Source: CAYWVR01 sp964461715
GTDB lineage: Bacteria > Planctomycetota > Phycisphaerae > FEN-1346
Length of the DNA: 30,887 nt
Assembly (NCBI GenBank): GCA_964461715.1
Contig: CAYWVR010000038.1
Span: forward strand, 1 to 30,887
Direction: 5' to 3'
In this document: positions 24,165 to 30,887 of the stretch, one piece after another
Layout of the letters: every line of letters begins with the position of its first letter
How positions within the stretch are numbered: position 1 is the first letter of the stretch
Made by a program: the position numbers and the translations under genes
Notes under the pieces: model-generated
Seen by the model: only the letters and a program-made list of their open reading frames with translations
What the model was told of the DNA's origin: nothing
Databases searched by the model: none

Positions 24165-26360
24165 TTGCGCACACCCCGACCCATCCTGCGGGCGGCCCTC
24201 GCGGCCGCCCTCGCCCTGACCGCCGCGCTCGTGTCGCGCCCCTGCCACGGACGCGGGAGCGGAGGATTCCTGCGAGAATGGGTCGTGGCGGCCCCGTTCG
24301 AACACACGGACCTCGACCGGCCCGAGCTTCCCGAGGACTTCGTCGCCTATCCCGGCCTCTTCGCCCCGGATCGCGTCTGGCTACTTCTGGAGGCCGACGA
24401 AGACGGCAAGCTGGACCTCCGGGCCCGCTTCCCGGAGCCCCCCACCGGTCTGGCCCTGGCCCACACCTTCTTCCGCGTCCCGAAAGACGGAACCTACGTT
24501 CTCAGGGTCGGGAGCGACGATTCCGTCCGTCTGGATGTCGATGGACGCCCCGTCCACAAGGAGGACACCCACCGTGCCTGGCGCGCGGACCAGGACGAGG
24601 TCCGCGTCGAGCTGGCCAAAGGTTGGCACCGCCTTCTGGCCCGCGTGGGCGAATACGGGGCCCAGTGGGCCCTTTCCGTACGGGTCGCCGACGCGAAAAA
24701 CCGCCCTCTCGACCTCGAAAACCGCGTTGACGTGCCCCCCGACCTCCGCGACGCAGCCCGCCTCGGCGAGCCGGTGCCCCTTGAAGAACGGGCCCGCGTG
24801 GCCGTCTACCTCGCCCGCGAGGCCGCCCGCATGCGCCCCGACCTCGATGCCGCCCGCCGGCGGCTCGCCGCCCAGCCCGAGGGCTACGTCACCTTCGCCG
24901 AGTACGCCGGGGCACGGAAGCTCGGATTACAGTTCCTGGAGGCCCTGGCGGGGCTCTGGGACGCGATACGGACCGAGGAAATCGACGCCGAGGCCCTCCG
25001 CGCCGCCGAGGACGAGGCTATGGAGACCGCCGGGGCCCTCGCCCCGGGTCTCGTCGACGAGACCCGGGCCCTCGTCCACGCCATGGGCGACGCCGGACGC
25101 GTTCAGCAACGGCTCGGACGCGTCCATCTGAAGCGAGGCGAGCTGGCCGAGGCGACCGCCAAAATGGCCATTCTCGTGGCTAGAAGCCGCATTCTGGCCG
25201 ATCGCGTCCTCTCCGAACACCTCCTCATGGCCCGCCTCGAAAACGATATCCGAAACTACCGCCAGCGGAACCTGACGGTCCGCGTCGTCGACGTCGAGGG
25301 CGGCCCGGTCGAGAACGCCGAGGTCGAGATCGTCCAGACTCACCACGACTTCCTCTTCGGCGCGAACCTCTTCGCATTTCGACGCTGGGGCGACCAAAAA
25401 CGCGATTCCGAGTACGAGAAACGCTTCTCCCGCCTCTTCAATTTCGCCACCGTCCCGGTCTATTGGAACGCCATCGAGAAGCCCCCCGGCGACCCCGACA
25501 CCCGCGCTCTGGAGGCCATGCTCGAGTGGGCGGCGCGGCACAGGATCGCCGTCCGGGCCCACCCGCTCCTCTGGGCCGACACCCTCCCCCGCCGCGTCGA
25601 GCGCATGAAGGCCACCGAGGCCCGAAAGGCCCTCGAAAACCACGTTCGCGAGGTCGTAGGGCGGTTTCGGGGCCAGGTCGCCTGGTGGGACGTCCTCGTC
25701 GATCCCGACCCGGAAGGCCATTTCGGACCGGCCCGCATCGACCTGACCGACCCCTTCCACTGGGCCGCCCAGGCACGGCCGGCGGGCCGCCTGGCCCTCG
25801 TCGGAAGCGATGCATCGGCCCTGGCGCTACTGGCAAAGAGGATTCGCGAGGCCAAGGCCCCCCTCGACGCCGTCGCCGTCGCCGCCCACCAGCACGACGG
25901 GGCCTGGCCCCTGGAAATGGTCCGAAAGACCCTCGACCGGGCCGCCTCCGCGGGCCTGCCGGTCCATGTCGCAGCCGTCACGATTTTGGGGTCCCAGGCC
26001 GGCGAAAAGGCCCAGGCCGAGGCCGTACGACGGTTTTACACCGCCGCATTTGCCCACCCGAAGGTCGCAAGCATCACGTGGTGGGACCTCTCGGACCGCT
26101 ACGCGTGGCAGGAGGCCCCGGGGGGCCTGCTGAGGGCGGACCTGTCGCCGAAACCGGCCTACAAGGCACTCCAGCGGCTGATTCTCGAACTTTGGCGAAC
26201 CGACGCCGCCGGCCGCACCGACGCGCGCGGCCGGCTGACCGTCCGGGCCTTCGAGGGCCATTACCGGATCACCGCCCGCCAGGCCTCCCGCCGCCGCACC
26301 ATCGAGCTCCACCTCGACGACCGGGACTCGATCGAAGTCACCCTTCCCGCCGCCCGTTAA
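24165..26360 (+). CDS. Secreted PA14-like / GH10-fold protein lacking both catalytic glutamates
   Basis: The product is 731 residues from TTG 24165, with GGAAGGA upstream. A signal peptide covers about 1-29. A PA14-like segment (FFRVPKDGTYVLRVGSDDSV) lies near residues 102-135. A helical region spans about 200-370, then a small beta domain (NLTVRVVDVEGGPVENAEVE) leads into a GH10 xylanase-type barrel from about residue 395 (FLFGANLFAF) to 700 (ITWWDLSDRYAWQEAPGGLL). Where GH10 enzymes have WDVVNE, this has WDVLVD, putting D513 at the acid/base site. Where they have HITELD, this has HVAAVT, putting A604 at the nucleophile site. Hydrolysis by the normal mechanism is therefore unlikely; glycan binding is an inferred alternative. 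It lies 81 bases after the agmatinase. Confidence 0.85.
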   Translation: MRTPRPILRAALAAALALTAALVSRPCHGRGSGGFLREWVVAAPFEHTDLDRPELPEDFVAYPGLFAPDRVWLLLEADEDGKLDLRARFPEPPTGLALAHTFFRVPKDGTYVLRVGSDDSVRLDVDGRPVHKEDTHRAWRADQDEVRVELAKGWHRLLARVGEYGAQWALSVRVADAKNRPLDLENRVDVPPDLRDAARLGEPVPLEERARVAVYLAREAARMRPDLDAARRRLAAQPEGYVTFAEYAGARKLGLQFLEALAGLWDAIRTEEIDAEALRAAEDEAMETAGALAPGLVDETRALVHAMGDAGRVQQRLGRVHLKRGELAEATAKMAILVARSRILADRVLSEHLLMARLENDIRNYRQRNLTVRVVDVEGGPVENAEVEIVQTHHDFLFGANLFAFRRWGDQKRDSEYEKRFSRLFNFATVPVYWNAIEKPPGDPDTRALEAMLEWAARHRIAVRAHPLLWADTLPRRVERMKATEARKALENHVREVVGRFRGQVAWWDVLVDPDPEGHFGPARIDLTDPFHWAAQARPAGRLALVGSDASALALLAKRIREAKAPLDAVAVAAHQHDGAWPLEMVRKTLDRAASAGLPVHVAAVTILGSQAGEKAQAEAVRRFYTAAFAHPKVASITWWDLSDRYAWQEAPGGLLRADLSPKPAYKALQRLILELWRTDAAGRTDARGRLTVRAFEGHYRITARQASRRRTIELHLDDRDSIEVTLPAAR

Positions 26361-26798
26361 TCTGGGGTATCCAGGCGCTCTGGGTCCATCTCGCGTCTGC
26401 CTTCACGAAACAGGTTCCCGGCTCAATTCTTCGGGCAAGATGGGCAAGATGGGTAAGTGCCCGATCCCCGTTTGGCGGGATTCGTGAAACGATTTATCCC
26501 TAAGCGACACACTTTTTGCGACTTTTCGGGGGGTAGTCGGGGGGAAGTCGCCCCTTTTGGCCCCCTTCTTGCGCGAAGTTGACCCTCTTCGACGCGCTCC
26601 CGCGGCCAGCGGGTGCGCCGATGCGTCACATCCGGAGGCGAGGTTCAAGGCTTGTCCTCCGTGGCCCCGGCGTCTCGGGCGCAGGAGGATTCAACGTATC
26701 GACGCGCGTGGCACCCCGCCCCGTCTGACGCACCAACGCACACCCTTTTAGCGAAAACGGCTCCCGGAGCGATTTTTTGGAGAACAACAGGGCGGCCC
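26361..26798. other. Gene-free stretch between the GH10-fold gene and the ArsF-like gene
   Basis: This convergent intergenic region is less GC-rich than its surroundings and has no ORF that I can support. It holds a 9-bp tandem repeat at 26433-26459 (GGGCAAGAT twice, then GGGTAAGTG) and a short inverted pair, TTCACGAA near 26402 and TTCGTGAA near 26482. It also has a TTTTGCGAC at 26514-26522 that resembles one operator half-site at 28776. No clear terminator is visible for either flanking gene. Confidence 0.5.
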
Positions 26799-27251
26799 TC
26801 ACGTCTCCTCGTCGACGTACGCCGCCACTTCCTCCCGGACGTAGGGCCGGAAAAGGGCGGGGTCGCCGACGTAAGCCCATATCTTATCGAGATTCTTCCA
26901 CCGGACCTCCTTGCCGTCCCGCCGTTCGGAGACGACGACCGACTGGGTGACGAGCCGGTAGCGCTCGGTGTAGTGGGTGCGGCCGGGGGCCTCGCGGTTG
27001 ACGGCGCGCCAGAGGAGGCGGCCGTCGGCAAGGGCCTCGGGGAAGGAGGTCTCGAGGGTCTCGAAGGCGAGGCGCTCGATCTCGTTGCACGTCGGGCAGC
27101 GGATGGGGCCGTGGAAATAGGTTACGACGACGGCGTCCTCCGGCAGCGTCTCGGCCGCCTCGCCGTCGGCGGTCCGCCGGGCCACGGTGTAGACCAGCGC
27201 GCCGGCGGCGAAGACGACCACGGCGACGCCGAGGATGGTCTTCCACTTCAT
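26799..27251 (-). CDS. ArsF-family thioredoxin-like membrane-anchored protein
   Basis: The product is 150 residues with an N-terminal membrane anchor or signal (residues 5-24). The thioredoxin-like core has VVVTYFHGPIRCPTCNEIER, with the redox pair C52-P-T-C55. The later RWKNLDKIWAYVGD and YVREEVAAY segments are typical of proteins named nitrophenyl compound nitroreductase subunit ArsF. In described arsenic loci this partners with the ArsG permease, which is absent here. Another redox-relay role is therefore possible. ATG 27251 has GGAGAAG upstream; the frame extends to 27371 without better evidence. Confidence 0.8.
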   Translation of the reverse strand: MKWKTILGVAVVVFAAGALVYTVARRTADGEAAETLPEDAVVVTYFHGPIRCPTCNEIERLAFETLETSFPEALADGRLLWRAVNREAPGRTHYTERYRLVTQSVVVSERRDGKEVRWKNLDKIWAYVGDPALFRPYVREEVAAYVDEET

Positions 27252-27560
27252 GGGCTTCTCCAGAATGGCGGGCCTTGGGCCTCGGGCGACGGCCACAACG
27301 GCCGCGGCGTGCCCTTCGTCCCTTCGTGCCTGCGTCCCTTCGGTCGCTCCCATTATCGGCCCGACGCGCAACGAGGGCCAGCCTCTTTCCGGGAGGTGCG
27401 GAGGGGTCGGGGCCGGGGAGGCTTCGGAGGTCCGGGAGACTCAGGTCGACGGCGGTCGGTTGTGGCGGGGCCCCCTTGGGGAAGACGGCCGCTTCCCGCC
27501 CTCCCCGAAAGGTCACGTACTGCGACGTCATGCAACCGTATGCCGCACCGCTTTCGGCGC
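27252..27560. other. Stretch with no gene recognised
   Basis: GC-rich and open in several frames by composition only. I see no ribosome binding site with a credible protein, and no RNA gene. It is probably the upstream region of the ArsF-like gene together with the downstream region of the PEP-CTERM gene. Confidence 0.4.
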
Positions 27561-27592
27561 AAGAAACGGGCAGCCGCACAGGGCCGCCCGTT
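27561..27592 (-). terminator. Intrinsic terminator of the PEP-CTERM gene
   Basis: On the minus strand, AACGGGCGGCC (27592-27582) pairs with GGCTGCCCGTT (27575-27565) at 10 of 11 positions around a six-base loop, followed by TTTCTT. It starts about 28 bases beyond the PEP-CTERM stop. Confidence 0.75.
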
Positions 27593-27619
27593 CGGTTCTC
27601 GGGATGGTAAGACGCTCGC

Positions 27620-28477
27620 TCAGCGCCGCTTGCGGCGAAGGACCAGCCCCAGGCCGCCCAGGCCCAGAAGCGCCATCGTCGCCGGCTCGGGAATCACGCT
27701 GCCAAAGTCCGTACCGAGGCGGATCTCGTCCACGTAGGCCTCGTCCGTGTTCTTGTTGCGGGTGTAGACCTCGATCTGGTTGAAGCTCAGGTCACCCGTG
27801 GCAAACGAGGCGTGAGTCGCGTCGCCCGCCGTCGGCTCCGTGGTGCCGGGGTTGACCCACAGGTCCAGCCGGTCTTCGGCGTCAGTGTCCGAGAAGGTGG
27901 CCTTGGCGACCAGCAAGTACGTCTCGTCTACGACGTTGTTGATCCCGCCGTTCATCTGCGTACCGGTCGGATCGGCAAAGCCGCCGCCGCCGATCGCAGT
28001 GTCCACCGGATAGCCATCCGAGCTACCGTTGCCGACTCCCCGGAACGCTCCGAAGCCGCCCGCCCAAGCGCCGTCCTGCGCCAAGCCGATCAAGTGGTAG
28101 TCGGCACCCCGCCAGTTGGACCCTGTGTGGTTGATGAGGACGCTGAACCACACGTCTTGGCCGGTCGTCCCGTACGTTGCGTCCAAATCACGGCTGGCAG
28201 CCCGTTGAACGTCGGTACCGTTGGAGCTGTATTTCCCGCCGGCGGTCTCACTGATCGTGGAGTGAGACAGTGAGCCCTCGGCAACGGTCGCACCATCGGC
28301 GGTCCAGTCGCCGGTGAAGCCGAAATCACTGTTCTGCGTGTCGCCGGTGTCGCCCTGGCCGTCCAGATTGCCGGTGTCATAGTCGAACGGTTCGTAGGCG
28401 ATCACGCCTGCCGACGCGCCGCTTGCCAGCGCCGCCACCAACAGGGCTGCTACAGCCAATAACGTGCAATGCTTCAT
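27620..28477 (-). CDS. PEP-CTERM sorting-domain protein
   Basis: The product is 285 residues. A signal peptide ends near ASA-23. The body is a Gly/Asp/Thr-rich beta-sandwich-like region (GVIAYEPFDYDTGNLDGQG opens it, DRLDLWVNPGTTEP lies near 202-215), resembling concanavalin-type folds in planctomycete exported proteins. The tail is a full sorting signal: VIPEPATMALLGLGG with PEP at 263-265, a short hydrophobic helix, then RRKRR. It is expected to be processed by an exosortase and displayed in the envelope or matrix. ATG 28477 has AAGGAGAG. An in-frame ATG at 28582 also has a strong GGAGGAAAGGA and would add 35 residues before the signal peptide. It is divergent from the AraC-type regulator, which probably controls it. 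Confidence 0.9.
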   Translation of the reverse strand: MKHCTLLAVAALLVAALASGASAGVIAYEPFDYDTGNLDGQGDTGDTQNSDFGFTGDWTADGATVAEGSLSHSTISETAGGKYSSNGTDVQRAASRDLDATYGTTGQDVWFSVLINHTGSNWRGADYHLIGLAQDGAWAGGFGAFRGVGNGSSDGYPVDTAIGGGGFADPTGTQMNGGINNVVDETYLLVAKATFSDTDAEDRLDLWVNPGTTEPTAGDATHASFATGDLSFNQIEVYTRNKNTDEAYVDEIRLGTDFGSVIPEPATMALLGLGGLGLVLRRKRR

Positions 28478-28657
28478 GGGTTCTCTCCTTTTGCTGATTC
28501 GCGACGTGTTCCCGGTCCGGCGGTCGGCCTTTGATGTAGGCGCGGCGACCCGAACCCCAATTCCCTGCTTGAGATGTGTCATTTTTCCTTTCCTCCCGTG
28601 GCAAGACTTGAACGGGCCGGCAGCCAACGCTGTCCACCCCGCCTCCACGACATCCGA

Positions 28658-28686
28658 ACTATACATGACAAAGAGAGGTCCCGCAA
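28658..28686 (-). promoter_or_regulatory. Promoter of the PEP-CTERM gene
   Basis: On the minus strand, TTGCGG (28686-28681) and TATAGT (28663-28658, 5 of 6 to the -10 consensus) are separated by exactly 17 bases. The weak -35 suits an activator-dependent promoter. Operator copy 1 begins seven bases upstream of it. The predicted leader is about 170 nt. Confidence 0.5.
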
Positions 28687-28693
28687 GTGCCGT

Positions 28694-28721
28694 TTTGCGC
28701 ATGAACTGGTGGCATATTGCG
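28694..28721. promoter_or_regulatory. AraC-type operator, copy 1
   Basis: TTTGCGCA at 28694 and ATTGCG at 28716 are direct half-sites 22 bases apart, with GGTGGC between them. The same arrangement recurs 61 bases further on. The spacing of about two helical turns is what AraC-family dimers use. It lies next to the -35 box of the PEP-CTERM promoter, a position suited to activation. Confidence 0.55.
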
Positions 28722-28754
28722 TCCCGAGTGGCCCGCAGGCTCGGCCGGCCGCTC

Positions 28755-28782
28755 TTTGCGCAAATTAGGGTGGCGTTTTGCG
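28755..28782. promoter_or_regulatory. AraC-type operator, copy 2
   Basis: TTTGCGCA at 28755 and TTTGCG at 28777 are again 22 bases apart with GGTGGC in the same place. Locally, TTTGCGCAAA (28755-28764) and TTTTG-CGA-CAAAA (28776-28788) are also palindromic. It ends 47 bases before the regulator's ATG, which suggests autoregulation. Confidence 0.55.
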
Positions 28783-28829
28783 ACAAAAAGGCCAATACTT
28801 CCGGTGGATTCGGCCGAGGAGGCGCCGCC

Positions 28830-29963
28830 ATGTGGGAACGCGACAAACCGCCCGTCCTGCTGATGCTCTGGACGAAGCACGAGTTCGCCCGCCGGGCCGC
28901 GCGCGGGGCCGGCCAATATGCCCGCGAGCACGGCTCCTGGCAGCCCGTGCTGGTTCGGCCCAACGCGGCGGTGCTGGACAAGCCCCTCGCGGGCATCGCC
29001 GCCCCGCCGGCGGGGGTCATCGGGTTTTTCGGAGGCGCCCCGGTCCAGGAGGCCATCGCGGCGCGGGGGCTGCCGGCCGTAAACGTCTCGGCCCGTCTGG
29101 AGGAGAGCCCCATAGTACGTGTCATCGCCGACAACCGCGCGGCCGGGAGGCTGGCGGCCGAGCACTTGCTGGACGTGGGGTTCCGCCGGCTCGCCTTCGT
29201 GGGGGGGGCGACCTGGTTCAGCCGCGAGCGGTGCGCGGGGTTCGTCGAGGCGGCCGAGACGGCCGGGGCCGAGGTCCACACCTTCAACGACCCGCGGCGC
29301 CCCGATCTCGGCGGGCGCCTGGCCCGGCTTCGGCCGCCGGTGGGGGTCCTCGGCGACACCGACCAGTCGGCCCTCCTCGTCCAGCGGGCCGTCCTGGCCA
29401 CCGGGCGCCGCGTCCCCGAGGACGTCGCCGTGGTCGGCGTCGACAACACCGACGTCCTCTGCGACCTGGCCCCGGTGCCCCTGTCGAGCGTCGATACGAG
29501 CGGGGAGCGCACCGGCTACCGGGCCGCCGAGGTGCTCGACGCCCTGCTCCGAGGCGAGCCCCGTCCGGCCGGGCCCGTCCGGGTGGCCCCGGAGAGATTG
29601 GTGGTGCGGGCCTCCTCGGGCGCCGTGGCCGTGGAGGACCCGTTCCTACGAAAGGCCCTCCGGACCATCCGCGAACGGGCCTGTGAGGGGGTCACGGTGG
29701 AGGAGGTAGTCCGGGCGGCGGGGGGGTCGCGCCGGGCCCTGGAGCGACAGATGAAGCGCCGCCTGGGCCGCACCCCGCACCAGGAAATCCGACGCGTCCA
29801 GTTCGAGCGTGCCCGTGAGCTGCTGGCCGAGAGCCGCTTGAAGCTTTCCATCGTGGCCCGGCGGTCGGGCTTCGGCGACCCGCGACACTTCCTCCGGGCG
29901 TTCCGCGAGGCGTTCGGCATGACGCCGGGCGAGTTCCGCAAACGCACCTTCCGCCGGCGATGA
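28830..29963 (+). CDS. AraC-family regulator with LacI-type sugar-sensing domain (XylR-like)
   Basis: The product is 377 residues. The N-terminal 270 residues are a periplasmic-binding-protein-like domain as in LacI/XylR regulators, with VRVIADNRAAGRLAAEHLLD, FRRLAFVGG, DVAVVGVDNTDVLCDLAPVP and LSSVDTSGERTGYRAAEVL. The C-terminal 95 residues carry two helix-turn-helix motifs of the AraC type (VTVEEVVRAAGGSRRALERQ; SIVARRSGFGDPRHFLRAFR, then GMTPGEFRK). GAGGAGG precedes ATG 28830; the frame is open further up only by chance. It reads divergently from the PEP-CTERM gene and probably binds the paired operators between them. The ligand, probably a sugar, is unknown. Confidence 0.9.
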   Translation: MWERDKPPVLLMLWTKHEFARRAARGAGQYAREHGSWQPVLVRPNAAVLDKPLAGIAAPPAGVIGFFGGAPVQEAIAARGLPAVNVSARLEESPIVRVIADNRAAGRLAAEHLLDVGFRRLAFVGGATWFSRERCAGFVEAAETAGAEVHTFNDPRRPDLGGRLARLRPPVGVLGDTDQSALLVQRAVLATGRRVPEDVAVVGVDNTDVLCDLAPVPLSSVDTSGERTGYRAAEVLDALLRGEPRPAGPVRVAPERLVVRASSGAVAVEDPFLRKALRTIRERACEGVTVEEVVRAAGGSRRALERQMKRRLGRTPHQEIRRVQFERARELLAESRLKLSIVARRSGFGDPRHFLRAFREAFGMTPGEFRKRTFRRR

Positions 29964-30023
29964 CGGTTCCGGCGCGCTCGCCTTAGCGCGGATATTTCAC
30001 GCCGTTCCTGGAGACAAGAGTAG

Positions 30024-30094
30024 CGCGATGGCCTAACGCGTTGTAGGATAGGGACTTGCAAGAGAACCTGTCCTGCAAGAGAAAGGCCATCGCG
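30024..30094 (+). promoter_or_regulatory. Leader hairpin masking the transposase ribosome binding site
   Basis: The perfect 11-bp arms at 30024-30034 and 30084-30094 would pair in a transcript entering from outside, and would hide the AGAAAGG just before ATG 30095. A transcript starting inside the loop would lack the first arm. Such hairpins commonly protect IS elements from read-through expression. A 9-base direct repeat TGCAAGAGA also occurs in the loop. Confidence 0.45.
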
Positions 30095-30883
30095 ATGACA
30101 GAGTGTAGCCGAGAGGCCCTGACCTTTTCCAGTCTTTCTCGACGCCGCGTCGAGGCCGATTTTGACGGCGGATGCCTCACGAGCGACGCCGGCGGGTTGC
30201 TGCTGCGGGAGGTCGACCGGCGCCTCGGGCTGATGGCCCGGCTCGCCGAGGCCGTGACCGACCGGCGGGCCGCCGACGCCGTCACGCATACGGTCGCGAC
30301 CCTCCTTCGGCAACGCATCTTCGCCCTCGCCCTCGGTTACGAGGACGGCAACGATCACCAGACCCTGCTTCTTTCACGGCTTCTACGGCGGCTACTGTTA
30401 CCTGCCGCTCTACGTCTTCGCGGGGGAGCAGTTGCTGGTGCGTCGCTTCCGCCAGGCGTGGCCCGACGTGCGGATTCTCGTCCGGGCCGACTCCGGCTTC
30501 TGCCGCTGGCGGTTTATATGGAGAACCGCATCAAGGAACAGCAACTCGACCTCTTTGCCGGACGCACCAGTTGCCACCGGTTCCTCGCCAACCCGTTCCG
30601 GCTGCTGGTGGCCTCGGCGGCCTACGTCCTCGTGGAGACGCTCCGACGCGAGGGGCTGGCCGGAACCGAGATGGCCCGGGCCCAGGCCGGGACGATCCGC
30701 ACGCGGCTGCTGAAGGTCGGAGCCCGGGTCCGCGTGTCGGTCCGACGGGTGATCCTGCACCTGGCCAGCGGCTATCCGCTTCAGGCCCTCTTCCGCCGGG
30801 TCCTCGACCGGCTCCGGCGTCTGCCCCCCCTGGCCCCGCCCCCTCGGGCGGCGACCGCCCACCCCGCCGCCGGCTACCCCTGA
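30095..30883 (+). pseudogene. IS1380-family transposase with internal deletions
   Basis: The N-terminus is a good IS1380 start: EADFDGGCLTSDAGGLLLRE, then LLRQRIFALALGYEDGNDHQ. After about 30365 the frame changes. Another frame reads FHGFYGGYCYLPLYVFAGEQ and then VRILVRADSGFCRWR, but family segments before and within this stretch are missing. From about 30515 the first frame resumes with MENRIKEQQLDLFAGRTSCH and an intact C-terminus. Full-length relatives are about 440 residues; only about 260 codons remain, with at least three deletions. The gene cannot make an active transposase. Confidence 0.8.
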
Positions 30884-30887
30884 CCTC

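Larger units (their letters stand above)
29983..30887 (+). mobile_element. IS1380-family element, left part
   Basis: The element seems to begin near TTAGCGCGGATATTTCACGC at about 29983-30002, just after the regulator gene. It continues past the right edge, so its right inverted repeat is not visible. The left end also has an 11-bp inverted repeat, CGCGATGGCCT (30024-30034) with AGGCCATCGCG (30084-30094), around the transposase leader. Confidence 0.65.

Noticed and set aside
26433..26459. Three 9-bp units as a CRISPR-like or origin iteron array
   Set aside because: Units are contiguous, too short and too few; the third is imperfect. Recorded only as a minor tandem repeat.
26514..26522. TTTTGCGAC as a third regulator site
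   Set aside because: There is no partner half-site at 22 bases and no GGTGGC, so chance is likelier.

Overview
The window is high-GC DNA that most likely comes from a planctomycete (Planctomycetota, possibly a Phycisphaerae-like lineage, probably environmental). The basis is the PEP-CTERM protein, the AraC regulator with a LacI-like sensor domain, the double zinc-ribbon membrane protein, the pyruvoyl-type arginine decarboxylase next to an agmatinase, and the PA14/GH10-fold secreted protein. No rRNA, tRNA or CRISPR array was recognised. The taxonomic assignment is inference from gene content.

Layout. (1) 1-2292: a mobile region. Two partial copies of one IS transposase 3' end lie in inverted orientation (105-270 and 1649-about 1930) around a gene for a protein with a C-terminal HEPN-like R-x4-H motif. 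GC-rich DNA with strong palindromes follows. (2) 2293-8370: a secreted four-unit repeat protein on the minus strand, then transketolase, IMP dehydrogenase (guaB), a decayed zinc-ribbon/CD225 gene and a DUF2752 membrane protein on the plus strand. (3) 8380-14714: seven consecutive minus-strand genes. In transcription order they are a small membrane protein, dprA, an 85-residue protein, pdxJ, dapA, a heme-binding sensor kinase and a zinc-ribbon/TPR-like membrane protein. (4) 14831-19065: a plus-strand surface-glycan type cluster of methyltransferase, GT2 glycosyltransferase, zinc-finger methyltransferase and B12-binding radical SAM enzyme. (5) 19085-20698: REP-like palindromes around a DUF2304-like membrane protein, then bshB1 and one copy of a dispersed element with terminal inverted repeats; the other copy is at 11179-11323. 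(6) 20699-26360: SPOR-like lipoprotein, rdgB, pyruvoyl-dependent arginine decarboxylase, agmatinase, and a secreted GH10-fold protein lacking both catalytic glutamates. (7) 26799-29963: an ArsF-like thioredoxin-fold protein, a PEP-CTERM protein and a divergent AraC/XylR-type regulator. Their shared intergenic region carries two copies of a direct-repeat operator. (8) 29983-30887: a left-end-bearing, internally deleted IS1380-family transposase that runs to the window edge.

Functionally, the arginine decarboxylase and agmatinase together make putrescine from arginine. The glycan cluster probably builds or decorates an extracellular polymer. The AraC regulator probably controls the PEP-CTERM gene, because one operator copy sits just upstream of a good promoter for that gene. 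The most interesting non-genic signals are the paired operators, the two-copy element with terminal inverted repeats, and the inverted IS ends around the HEPN gene.
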